The position numbers were made by a program, and so were the translations under genes. A DNA stretch of 36,017 bases from an uncultured Lachnospiraceae bacterium (GTDB lineage: Bacteria; Bacillota; Clostridia; Lachnospirales; Lachnospiraceae): contig CAMAGI010000012.1 in the NCBI GenBank assembly GCA_945833775.1, positions 1-36,017 on the forward strand, read 5' to 3'. Every line of letters begins with the position of its first letter. Within the stretch, counting starts at the first letter, position 1. The notes under the pieces are model-generated. The model saw only the letters and a program-made list of their open reading frames with translations. It did no database searches and had not been told where the DNA came from. Below are positions 7,840-14,818 of this stretch, piece after piece.

Positions 7840-10158
7840 TTACCGGTTCTCACTCACATAGAGTTTGACACGGCTCTGGATTGCGCCGCACACCTCGTCT
7901 ACCGACTTCTGGCCCGCAAAATATCCGGCAGCCTCCTCCATAATAATCCGGATGACCTGCCCGTCAGCCTCGGAAGAAACACCTGCGTTCTCCACCAGTC
8001 GAAGAAGGGTGTCGACCTCCTCCTGGGTCGTGTGGTGATACTCGTAGGTAAATCCATCCTCATACGCCACACTGCTTCCGCCGCCTTCGACGATAGGCTC
8101 ACCGTTTTCATCCAGATAGGGATTGCCGTTTTCGTCCAGTACATATTGAATCTCGGCTGCCTCCGCGGCCTCTTTTTCAAAGATCTCCTTGTCGGCAGAG
8201 AATCCGAACCGATACCAGGAGCTCTCCTCCTGAGTCAGATAATACTCCAGGAACTTCCATGCGCCCTCTTTGTCCCTGCATTTTGTCGTCATTGCAACCG
8301 CGCCGTTGGCAACCAGATAGCTTCCGAAGCTTCCGGAGTCATTGGGATAACCGATGAAGGTCACCGGCTCGCCGAACATACCCGCCGCCTCCTGAATGGA
8401 TTCAAAGGAGTAAATCGTCGCCGGGTACAAAAGTACCGCTCCGTCCGCAAGCTTACTGGGTGTGGAATAGTCGGAATCGTATTCATACTCATCCGGGAAG
8501 GCACCTACAAACTCCAGTACCCTCTGAAAGGCATCGGATTCAAAGGAACACTCTCCTGTCTCCCAGTTTATGAAGGAATCCTGATTGTAAGAGATCAGCG
8601 TCTGCATGACTGCTTCCTTCGTGTATCCGTCGAAAATCTCCGCGCCGCTGTGTGCCTGAGAATAGGCCATCAGATCCTCCAGAGTCCATCCCTCCTTCTG
8701 TCCGACCTGGGATGTCTTACCTGCAATTGTCTGGACATAGAAGTTTTTGGGAATTCCCACCAACACACCATCGTAGGAGAAGCCGTTCAGCACGCTCTCC
8801 ATATATCTGTCCCGGGAAAGTGCCGGGCTTTCATCCAGATACTTCCCGATATCCTCAAATACGCCCTTCGCAGCAAGCTGAGGGGTGTTCACCGAGTCGA
8901 GGATCAGTAGATCCGGGCAATTGTTCTTTGAGGTAATATCATTGTTCAAACGGCTGACAGCATCGTTCATGACATCCTGATAATTATCGCCGGTTACATC
9001 GCTGTAATCGTAATAGGATTTCATGGTGATACGGTATTGATCATTTGTCTTATTAAACTTTATAGCTGCAGCCTTGATGTTATCGTCCTCATACAGACAG
9101 CCCAGAGTCAGAACCGTCTTCTGCTGCACATCCGATGCCTTTGTCCTGGTGAGTAACGCAAGCTCCGTCGATTGGTTTTCATAATCCTCAATGAGCGCAA
9201 AAACACGTCCGTCCTCCAACATGCCGAACTGATTTACATTGCCCCCGTTGATGTCGCAGTCCATCCAGCTGAACAGTTCTTCCTTCTGTCTGCTCTGAAA
9301 ATCATATTCATACAGCTTACTGCCGTCATTGAGTAAGAGCTTCCCCTTCTCTCCCGCTCTGATACCGGAAGTGTTCGGGAAATCCTCGTAGGTATCGCCA
9401 AATGCCCTGGCATCAAAATCAATTCTGTAAAGACGTCTTATATTGGCGTTGGATGTATATTCGCTGTAGTTTACATATACATTTCCGTCGCTGTCGGTAC
9501 ACATTCCCTGAACCCAGCCATTGTCGTTTCCGAGTTCAATCTTACCTAACGCCGAGCCATCCGCATCCAGAAGGAGAATTGCACCGTTCGTAGCCAGCGC
9601 AACGCGTCCGTCCGGATCCGTCTCAGCGTACTGAACATAATTCTCATCGCCCATCGCCGCACTGATATCGGCTTCGCTCTGCAGCTTGCCCTGTGCGTCA
9701 TAGACACATAAAAACCAGGAGGAATCACTTTCTCCCGTGGTCTCATCCCACTCCCAGATCGTTTCGACTGTCCGGATTACGCCCTCCGTTCCCACAAGAA
9801 TACGCTCGATATTGCGATTGATGTTCTCCTCGCCGGTCTGCTTCATCTCCAATTTGACCGGTTCTCCCTGAGAGCCGTCCAAAACGGAACAGGATCCTAC
9901 CGAGACACTGCTCTGATAGGTCTCCTCATCCCATTCGTTTATCATGTAGTACAACTTCCCGTTTGACACAGCGGCATCGTAGAAATTACCCCTCTCTGTC
10001 TTCAGTTCCGTGAATGTGGGAACATAGACATACGCCTTACCGGCATCAGATCCGTCTGTTTCCCCTTTCCCGCACGCTGCGCAGGAAACGGCAAGCGCCC
10101 CTGCAAGCAGTGCAGCCGTAAGTTTCCTGCCAATCCATTCATACTTATGAAATCTCAT
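7840..10158 (-). CDS. Lipoprotein with N-terminal propeller-like region and C-terminal ABC solute-binding domain (paralogue 2)
   Basis: This 772-residue lipoprotein is the first gene of its operon. Its signal peptide has a basic region (residues 4-12), a hydrophobic core and Cys26 or Cys29 as the lipidation site. Residues about 40-345 have repeated beta segments with DADGS, DSDGNVYVN and DGRVFAL turns, consistent with a beta-propeller (inference). From about residue 348 the protein resembles sugar-type solute-binding proteins: IKFNKTNDQYRI, LNNDI..KNNCPDLLIL and ATTKCRDKEGAWKFLEYYL. It shares this layout and its ending (IQSRVKLYVSENR) with the product of 413-2914, so the two arose by duplication. 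The ATG has GGAGG 9 bases upstream. An extended -10 element and phased operator-like repeats lie upstream of the gene. It probably delivers a ligand to the two permeases that follow. The ligand is unknown. Confidence 0.82.
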   Translation of the reverse strand: MRFHKYEWIGRKLTAALLAGALAVSCAACGKGETDGSDAGKAYVYVPTFTELKTERGNFYDAAVSNGKLYYMINEWDEETYQSSVSVGSCSVLDGSQGEPVKLEMKQTGEENINRNIERILVGTEGVIRTVETIWEWDETTGESDSSWFLCVYDAQGKLQSEADISAAMGDENYVQYAETDPDGRVALATNGAILLLDADGSALGKIELGNDNGWVQGMCTDSDGNVYVNYSEYTSNANIRRLYRIDFDARAFGDTYEDFPNTSGIRAGEKGKLLLNDGSKLYEYDFQSRQKEELFSWMDCDINGGNVNQFGMLEDGRVFALIEDYENQSTELALLTRTKASDVQQKTVLTLGCLYEDDNIKAAAIKFNKTNDQYRITMKSYYDYSDVTGDNYQDVMNDAVSRLNNDITSKNNCPDLLILDSVNTPQLAAKGVFEDIGKYLDESPALSRDRYMESVLNGFSYDGVLVGIPKNFYVQTIAGKTSQVGQKEGWTLEDLMAYSQAHSGAEIFDGYTKEAVMQTLISYNQDSFINWETGECSFESDAFQRVLEFVGAFPDEYEYDSDYSTPSKLADGAVLLYPATIYSFESIQEAAGMFGEPVTFIGYPNDSGSFGSYLVANGAVAMTTKCRDKEGAWKFLEYYLTQEESSWYRFGFSADKEIFEKEAAEAAEIQYVLDENGNPYLDENGEPIVEGGGSSVAYEDGFTYEYHHTTQEEVDTLLRLVENAGVSSEADGQVIRIIMEEAAGYFAGQKSVDEVCGAIQSRVKLYVSENR

Positions 10159-10201
10159 TCTTCACATCCTCCCGCCCCGACCTTCCGTCTGAGCCACTAT
10201 T

Positions 10202-10210
10202 AGTATAGCA
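10202..10210 (-). promoter_or_regulatory. Extended -10 promoter element for the solute-binding/permease/HlyD operon
   Basis: On the - strand this reads TGCTATACT, an extended -10 (TGn-TATACT) 44 bases before the first gene's ATG. No good -35 hexamer is found at 16-18 bases, which fits a promoter that needs an activator. Confidence 0.5.
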
Positions 10211-10231
10211 TACTCCCCCTGTAAACACATC

Positions 10232-10271
10232 TTAAGATTGTATAAAGATTTGTTACAGGATCTTTAAAGAT
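10232..10271. promoter_or_regulatory. 11-bp phased direct repeats, candidate OmpR/PhoB-type response regulator operator
   Basis: TTAAGAT at 10232, TAAAGAT at 10243 and TAAAGAT at 10265 are spaced exactly 11 and 22 bases apart. A degenerate copy (TACAGGA) stands at 10254. Repeats on an 11-bp period on one helix face are typical of OmpR/PhoB-family response regulator sites. The block lies just upstream of the -35 position of the - strand promoter and about 60 bases upstream of the + strand promoter at 10331. Confidence 0.5.
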
Positions 10272-10330
10272 ATGACAAAACAGCACAATTATTCCGGAAT
10301 TAAGCATCCTTTGCCCCGGGACGATTTTCC

Positions 10331-10359
10331 TTTACTAATCCTGTGTTCTATGGTACAAT
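10331..10359 (+). promoter_or_regulatory. Sigma-A-type promoter of the small lipoprotein gene
   Basis: TTTACT (10331-10336) and TACAAT (10354-10359) are separated by exactly 17 bases. They lie about 35 bases upstream of the start codon of the + strand lipoprotein, whose AGGAGGA ribosome binding site is at 10381. Confidence 0.65.
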
Positions 10360-10393
10360 GCTCTTTGGTTTTTAACAAAAAGGAGGAGAAAAT

Positions 10394-10954
10394 ATGAAAA
10401 ACCGTATTTTGATTTTGTCTCTCAGCCTGATCACCGCCTTCAGCATTACCGCATGCGGTTCCGGCAAGGATAGCGCTTCGCAGAGCGCCGGTGACGTTTC
10501 CGTTGAGACAAGTTCTGAAGCAGAGAAGGCTTCCGATGAAGCACCCGCTTCCAGTGAAGTAGCAACCGAGAGTTCCGAAGAAGCTTCATCCGAAGAAGCT
10601 GAAGCCGCAATGACACTGGAGGATTGGATCAACACCGATGAGGCAGCCGCTACGGCCGATGCAGTCAATGCGCAGCTGGAGTCTTCCGGCTTAAAAGTTG
10701 CTTTCACTGCAAGCGGAGATGAGCTTTGCATGGAATACACCTTCCTGGAGCAGGTTGATTTCGGCAATGCCTCCGCGGAAGAGATTTCCGCCAGCTTTGA
10801 GGAGAATATTGCTCCCGTTCTCGCCACCAGCGCAGAGACCATGGCAGAGGCATTCTCCGAGCAGTATGGCATCATCATCGAGGATGTTCGCGTTAGGATC
10901 TTCAACGCAGACGAAACAGAACTGTTTAACAAGACCCTCAACGAAATGCAGTAA
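10394..10954 (+). CDS. Small secreted lipoprotein, DUF4854-like
   Basis: This is a 186-residue lipoprotein with a basic start, hydrophobic core and lipobox ITAC (Cys21). A low-complexity Ser/Glu/Ala linker follows at about residues 25-70. The compact C-terminal domain begins with MTLEDWINTDEA and ends with VRIFNADETELFNKTL. This layout recalls DUF4854 lipoproteins common in Lachnospiraceae, an identification made from memory of the family pattern. No enzymatic motif is visible. AGGAGGA lies 6-7 bases before the ATG, and a sigma-A promoter and a strong terminator frame it, so it is a single-gene unit. It faces away from the solute-binding operon and shares the intergenic region holding the phased repeats, so it could be co-regulated. 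Function unknown. Confidence 0.75.
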   Translation: MKNRILILSLSLITAFSITACGSGKDSASQSAGDVSVETSSEAEKASDEAPASSEVATESSEEASSEEAEAAMTLEDWINTDEAAATADAVNAQLESSGLKVAFTASGDELCMEYTFLEQVDFGNASAEEISASFEENIAPVLATSAETMAEAFSEQYGIIIEDVRVRIFNADETELFNKTLNEMQ

Positions 10955-10986
10955 TCGCTAAAGCAGGTTCTGCTCTTCGACAACAA

Positions 10987-11021
10987 AGCCCTCCGAATCG
11001 GTTAAACCGATTCGGAGGGCT
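10987..11021. terminator. Bidirectional intrinsic terminator between the small lipoprotein gene and tsf
   Basis: A 17-bp perfect inverted repeat has arms at 10987-11003 and 11005-11021. It is GC-rich at the base (AGCCCTCCGAATCGG) and ends in TCTTTT on the + strand and TTTGTTGT on the - strand. It lies between two convergent genes, 32 bases past the + strand stop and 43 bases past the tsf stop, so it likely serves both. Confidence 0.9.
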
Positions 11022-11063
11022 CTTTTCATTCCTTAATTACCGAAATACCCGTTTGTTCTTGCA

Positions 11064-11999
11064 CTATGCCTTGATCTGTGCGGCAACCTCTGCTGCAAAG
11101 TCTTCGTTCTTCTTCTCGAGTCCTTCACCGGTCTCAAAACGGACAAACTTCTTAATGGTGATCTCAGCACCATTCTCCTTGCCTACCTGAGCGAGATACT
11201 GTGCAACGGTCTGCTTTCCATCCTCTGCCTTGACATATACCTGCTCCAGAAGGCAAACCTCCTTGAGCTCTTTGTTGAGTCTTCCCATAACAGCACCCTC
11301 GATTACCTTCTCAGGCTTACCTGCCATCTTAGGATCCTGTGCAATCTGATCTGCGATAATCTCTCTCTCGTGTGCCTTAAACTCCTCAGATACATCGCCG
11401 GTAGCAACGTACTTGGGATTCAGTGCTGCAACCTGCATTGCAACATTGGTCAGAGCCTCTTTCACTGCATCGTTAACCACAGCAGTCTGCGCCTCAACAA
11501 TAACACCGATTCTTCCGCCGCCGTGCACATAGGACACAACACAACCGTTCTGAGCTGCTACTTTCTCGAAGCGTCTGATGGAAAGCTTCTCACCGATAAC
11601 GGCGATCTTCTCGATCAATGCCTCGGATACCGTCTTGGAGCCATCCTCAATCCACTTCTCAGCCAGGAAAGCATCCATATCTGCAGCATCGGAAGCCACA
11701 GCCTGCTTTGCAACAGCCTCAACAAAATTCTGGAACTGCTCGTTCTTTGCAACGAAATCTGTCTCAGAGTTCACTTCTACGACTGCACATACCTGATCAT
11801 CGCCTGCAATACGGCAAATACCCTCTGCTGCGATACGGCTCTCCTTCTTAACAGCCTTTGCTGCGCCGCTCTTTCTCAGGAAATCAACAGCCTCTTCCAT
11901 ATTTCCGCCACACTCATTCAGTGCTTTCTTACAATCCATCATACCTGCGCCGGTCATCTCGCGCAGTTCTTTTACCATAGATGCGGTAATCTCTGCCAT
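11064..11999 (-). CDS. tsf: Translation elongation factor Ts
   Basis: This is a 311-residue cytoplasmic factor that exchanges GDP for GTP on EF-Tu. The N-terminal UBA-like domain has the family signature VKELREMTGAGMMDCKKAL, followed by VDFLRKSGAAKAVKK. The core contains VNSETDFVAKN (the conserved EF-Tu contact TDFV) and the later MQVAALNPKY and KPEKVIEGAV..RLNKELKEVCLLEQ segments. Length is close to the bacterial norm. It follows rpsB by 77 bases that hold a perfect 11-bp hairpin, and it ends at a strong terminator. It is probably co-transcribed with rpsB from the promoter at 12983-13011. Confidence 0.98.
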   Translation of the reverse strand: MAEITASMVKELREMTGAGMMDCKKALNECGGNMEEAVDFLRKSGAAKAVKKESRIAAEGICRIAGDDQVCAVVEVNSETDFVAKNEQFQNFVEAVAKQAVASDAADMDAFLAEKWIEDGSKTVSEALIEKIAVIGEKLSIRRFEKVAAQNGCVVSYVHGGGRIGVIVEAQTAVVNDAVKEALTNVAMQVAALNPKYVATGDVSEEFKAHEREIIADQIAQDPKMAGKPEKVIEGAVMGRLNKELKEVCLLEQVYVKAEDGKQTVAQYLAQVGKENGAEITIKKFVRFETGEGLEKKNEDFAAEVAAQIKA

Positions 12000-12026
12000 G
12001 TCTCTATCTTCCTTTCTTTTCTGTAT

Positions 12027-12052
12027 CCCGATACGACTTTTGTCGTATCGGG
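12027..12052. other. Perfect hairpin in the rpsB-tsf intergenic region
   Basis: CCCGATACGAC (12027-12037) and GTCGTATCGGG (12042-12052) form an 11-bp perfect stem with a 4-base loop. In the - strand transcript it lies between the rpsB stop and the tsf ribosome binding site. The bases after it contain no U-run, so it is not a classic terminator. It may protect or process the rpsB message or adjust tsf expression. Confidence 0.75.
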
Positions 12053-12076
12053 ACCCAATCTACCGAAATATACGAA

Positions 12077-12832
12077 TTACTCCTCGCTCTGAGCAACCTC
12101 TTCAATATCCTCAGCTTCCACAGCAACATCCTCTGCAGAATAAACAGCCTCACCCTGATTTGCCTCAATCACAGCGTCTGCCATCTTGGAAACGATCAGC
12201 TTAACGGCTCTGATGGCATCATCGTTGCCGGGAATGATATAGTCAAGCTCTTCGGGATCGCAGTTGGTATCGCCGATACCGATCAATGTAATGCCGAGGG
12301 AGTGTGCCTCCTGTACGCAGATTCTTTCCTTCTTGGGATCTACCACGAAAATTGCATCGGGAATTCTGGACATGTTCTTGATACCGCCAAGATTCTTCTC
12401 CAGCTTATCCCACTCTTTTCTAAGCTCAATAACTTCCTTCTTGGGAAGGACATCGAAAGTTCCGTCCTGGGACATGGTCTCGATCGCGTGAAGTCTTGCG
12501 ATACGGGACTGGATGGTCTTAAAGTTGGTCAGCATTCCGCCCAGCCATCTCTCGTTTACATAGTACATACCGCAGCGCTCAGCCTCAACCTTAACAGCAT
12601 CCTGTGCCTGCTTCTTGGTACCTACGAAGAGAATGGTACCGCCCTGTGCAGCGATCTCCGATACTGCCTTGTAAGCCTCGTCAACTTTAACAACGGACTT
12701 CTGAAGGTCGATGATGTGGATACCGTTTCTCTCGGTGAAGATGTAGGGAGCCATCTTAGGGTTCCATCTTCTGGTCTGGTGTCCAAAGTGAACACCTGCT
12801 TCAAGTAACTGCTTCATAGAAATAACGCTCAT
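12077..12832 (-). CDS. rpsB: 30S ribosomal protein S2
   Basis: This is a 251-residue small-subunit protein. The start at 12832 is fixed by GGAGG about 8 bases upstream and by the family N-terminus [27 protein letters not shown]; the frame remains open further upstream only by chance. Conserved blocks include [44 protein letters not shown] and the nucleotide-binding-like fold ending in [20 protein letters not shown]. The C-terminus is acidic ([18 protein letters not shown]). It has a leader of roughly 140 bases after its promoter, and tsf follows. The unit sits directly downstream of the fla/che operon, as in Bacillus subtilis. Confidence 0.98.
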   Translation of the reverse strand: MSVISMKQLLEAGVHFGHQTRRWNPKMAPYIFTERNGIHIIDLQKSVVKVDEAYKAVSEIAAQGGTILFVGTKKQAQDAVKVEAERCGMYYVNERWLGGMLTNFKTIQSRIARLHAIETMSQDGTFDVLPKKEVIELRKEWDKLEKNLGGIKNMSRIPDAIFVVDPKKERICVQEAHSLGITLIGIGDTNCDPEELDYIIPGNDDAIRAVKLIVSKMADAVIEANQGEAVYSAEDVAVEAEDIEEVAQSEE

Positions 12833-12878
12833 TTTTCTTACCTCCGTTTGGTTAAACTCTTCCGCAGATCCTTTCTCG

Positions 12879-12899
12879 CCGCATCGCGTTAAAATGCGG
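12879..12899 (-). promoter_or_regulatory. Leader hairpin upstream of rpsB
   Basis: In the roughly 140-base untranslated leader of rpsB, CCGCAT and ATGCGG pair around a 9-base loop. S2 leaders are autoregulated in some bacteria; whether this one is cannot be judged from the sequence alone. Confidence 0.35.
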
Positions 12900-12982
12900 T
12901 TCGCTCCGAAAACGATCCACACCGGAAAGGGGCGGACACCATTATCGAATCGGACTGCGTGCTTTTTATCACAGCATCTGGT

Positions 12983-13011
12983 ATTATAACACAGGAAAAC
13001 CCCTGTTGCAA
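12983..13011 (-). promoter_or_regulatory. Sigma-A promoter of rpsB-tsf
   Basis: On the - strand TTGCAA (13006-13011) and a perfect TATAAT (12983-12988) are separated by exactly 17 bases. The predicted start site is near 12976. The -35 hexamer lies inside the loop of the hairpin that ends the upstream operon (12996-13019). Confidence 0.85.
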
Positions 13012-13019
13012 GGGGTTTT
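12996..13019 (-). terminator. Putative weak terminator of the fla/che operon, overlapping the rpsB promoter
   Basis: AAAACCCC and GGGGTTTT pair as 8-bp arms around an 8-base loop, beginning inside the TGA stop of the last fla/che gene. The U-run is only the four bases of the stem, followed by CC, so termination is probably partial. Confidence 0.55.
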
Positions 13020-13678
13020 CAACGTTTTCCTGTTATTATTTTCGCGATTTCTTCTTCTGTAGATCCCGGCGTTATCGAATAGGATCCCACCCGGATCGAC
13101 TTGCTGTATCCGCTGTCGCACAGATAATTATCAAACTCCCGGGCATCTTCGATCAATCCCGCCTCCGCCAAAAGCTTCGCAACACTGTAAGAGCCTGCAC
13201 CACTCTTAATATTAATCGTAACCGGCGTGCTCTCTGTCGTCTCCTGTTCCGTGGAAGCCACCGATTCCTCCGATTCGGAAGAACTGCCCTCCACACTTTC
13301 CGATTCCGCAGGGATGCTCTCCGGGCTCTCCGATTCCGCGGCACTGCTCTCCGGGCTTTCCGATTCTGCGGCACTGCTCTCCGGGCTTTCCGATTCTGCG
13401 GCACTGCTCTCCGGGCTTTCCGATTCTGCGTTATTGTTACCGACACTCTCCGATGCCGAAGCATTCTCTTCATCCACGGAAACGGTATTTCCTGCATCAT
13501 CGGCGGAAGGCTTCAAATTGGAAAGGACCTGATCCCCGGCATCGATCATACCCAGCTGCTTGGCTCGCGTCCGAATCTGGTCATCACTGAGCGTCTCCGG
13601 CTTTGCGGTAATTGCCAGTATCAGAGCCGTCACCGCCATACCGATTCCAAGGCCCCTTAAATAGTACTTTAATTTCAT
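13019..13678 (-). CDS. Membrane-anchored protein with Ser/Glu repeat stalk and MltG-N-terminus-like (LysM-like) domain
   Basis: This is a 219-residue protein with one N-terminal membrane segment (about residues 9-23). The middle, about residues 60-150, is a Ser/Glu/Pro-rich stalk built of about four 10-residue AESESPESSA repeats. The C-terminal 65 residues (VTINIKSGAGSYSVAKLLAEAGLI...F..YL...G.....RVGSYSITPGSTEEEIAKIITG) match the pattern of the LysM-like domain at the start of endolytic transglycosylase MltG/YceG. No catalytic MltG domain follows. It is the last gene of the fla/che operon, 18 bases after the SwrB-like gene, and ends inside a hairpin. A role at the cell wall where the flagellum crosses is a reasonable guess but not shown. 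The start has AGGAAAT upstream. Confidence 0.7.
   Translation of the reverse strand: MKLKYYLRGLGIGMAVTALILAITAKPETLSDDQIRTRAKQLGMIDAGDQVLSNLKPSADDAGNTVSVDEENASASESVGNNNAESESPESSAAESESPESSAAESESPESSAAESESPESIPAESESVEGSSSESEESVASTEQETTESTPVTINIKSGAGSYSVAKLLAEAGLIEDAREFDNYLCDSGYSKSIRVGSYSITPGSTEEEIAKIITGKR
13291..13430. repeat. 30-bp in-frame tandem repeat
   Basis: The 30-base unit occupies 13321-13350, 13351-13380, 13381-13410 and a partial copy at 13411-13430, with a diverged copy at 13291-13320. The second and third copies are identical. It encodes 10-residue Ser/Glu-rich repeats, so copy-number changes would keep the frame. Confidence 0.9.
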
Positions 13679-13696
13679 ATTCTGATTTCCTGTCTT

Positions 13697-14491
13697 TTAC
13701 ATATTCCTGAAAAGGTCGATCACAAGCTTTACTTCTCCAACCCCGAGGCCCAGTTCCTTTGCAATCGCAACATTGGATTTGCCTGCCTTGTGAAGTTCCA
13801 AAATACGCTCGTTATTGTTACGGCCGTCTTCCTCTCCGCCGCCAAACCGGATATCCGGCTGTTCCTCCGTCGTTCTTGCGGTCTCAGATGTCTGCTCTTT
13901 GCGTGTCTTCGTCACAGACGATGTAGTTGTTCCACCCGTTTTACGCTTTTTGGTGCCTGCCGCCGTTTCATCCTGCTGTTCTTTTGGCGTATCCGCAACG
14001 GTTCGTATGGTGCCGGCGGTATCGGAAGATACCACCTCCGGTGTCAGCTTCTGGAACGAACTGACAACAGCTTCCGCCTTGCTGGTACTTTCACTCACCT
14101 CTTTTGCCGTTTTGGCCGCCTCGGAGACGGTGCTCTTCAGATTTGTATGCTTGTCATTGAGCATGTCATACAGAAACATCACTTCCTCGTGGTTTCTGTG
14201 AATCTCCTGAAGAACCGTATCGGAGTATTCATTGACAGCCATAATTTTCTCGTTGGTGAGGCGTTCCAGCGAACGTTCGGTTTTTTCCACAGCATAGCCG
14301 ACTGCCTCGTCCACCACATCATCCACATGGCTCCGTATTTCTTCCATTTGCTCGGAAACCATAGATTTTATCTCTTCCTTTGCAATCTTTTTGGTCTCCG
14401 CTCCACTCTCCGCCCTTGCGGCAGGTATCAGAAAACTGAGTGTAAAAATCACCATACCCGCCAGCAGGAGCACTACTTCCAACACATTCAT
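13697..14491 (-). CDS. SwrB/YlxL-like membrane-anchored coiled-coil protein (DUF6115-type C-terminus)
   Basis: This is a 264-residue protein. An N-terminal membrane segment (about residues 4-24) is followed by a long charged helical region, probably coiled coil, to about residue 130. A Thr/Lys-rich low-complexity linker then leads to a C-terminal helix-turn-helix-like module, NERILELHKAGKSNVAIAKELGLGVGEVKLVIDLF. The combination of a TM anchor, coiled coil and IAKELG.G.GEV ending is seen in SwrB/YlxL proteins. Its place after the flagellar sigma factor and before rpsB also matches swrB in Bacillus subtilis, where SwrB promotes activation of the flagellar export apparatus. Two genes (FapA-like and a small ORF) separate it from fliA here. 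The homology is inferred from architecture and synteny. Confidence 0.65.
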   Translation of the reverse strand: MNVLEVVLLLAGMVIFTLSFLIPAARAESGAETKKIAKEEIKSMVSEQMEEIRSHVDDVVDEAVGYAVEKTERSLERLTNEKIMAVNEYSDTVLQEIHRNHEEVMFLYDMLNDKHTNLKSTVSEAAKTAKEVSESTSKAEAVVSSFQKLTPEVVSSDTAGTIRTVADTPKEQQDETAAGTKKRKTGGTTTSSVTKTRKEQTSETARTTEEQPDIRFGGGEEDGRNNNERILELHKAGKSNVAIAKELGLGVGEVKLVIDLFRNM

Positions 14492-14503
14492 AACTTCACC
14501 CTA

Positions 14504-14812
14504 TCAGATTTTGATATCAAAACCGCTTCCACGGCCTTTCACCACTACTTGCTCAACCGGTTTCTTCTTCCGGCGCTGTCCGCCATCGCCGGAATATTCA
14601 CCGTTTCCCTTTTCGCGGGCGTCCGGCTGTCTGCTGTGCCACTTCGCGTCGTCACTCTGCTGCACCTCATGGGCCTTCCGATCCTCTGCCCTTTGCTGTT
14701 GTTGAACGAGCGACGTCTGCATCGCATGACCTCTCCCGTCCTCATTATGTTTGATTGCCGCCAGATCCTGAGATCTGGTTATGGCTGCAATTTCAATCGC
14801 TCCAATTGCCAT
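14504..14812 (-). CDS. Small hydrophilic protein of the fla/che operon, function unknown
   Basis: This is a 102-residue protein with no signal peptide or membrane segment. It begins with a short helix-like stretch (IGAIEIAAITRSQDL), is rich in Gln, Arg, Lys, Asp and Glu through the middle, and ends in a basic motif KKPVEQVVVKGRGSGFDIKI. I do not recognise a family. Its reality is supported by its place: it starts 6 bases after the FapA-like stop and ends 12 bases before the SwrB-like start, in the same direction. Similar-sized hydrophilic proteins occur after FapA in other fla operons, but no function is known to me. Confidence 0.65.
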   Translation of the reverse strand: MAIGAIEIAAITRSQDLAAIKHNEDGRGHAMQTSLVQQQQRAEDRKAHEVQQSDDAKWHSRQPDAREKGNGEYSGDGGQRRKKKPVEQVVVKGRGSGFDIKI

Positions 14813-14818
14813 CTTTTC

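Noticed and set aside
12027..12052. Intrinsic terminator between rpsB and tsf
   Set aside because: The hairpin is strong, but neither strand has a U-run after it.
12833..12922. N-terminal extension of rpsB to an upstream ATG
   Set aside because: The correct S2 start has a GGAGG site and the family N-terminus; the extension covers the leader and has no ribosome binding site.
13291..13430. Possible CRISPR-like array
   Set aside because: The 30-bp units are directly adjacent with no spacers and encode an in-frame protein repeat.
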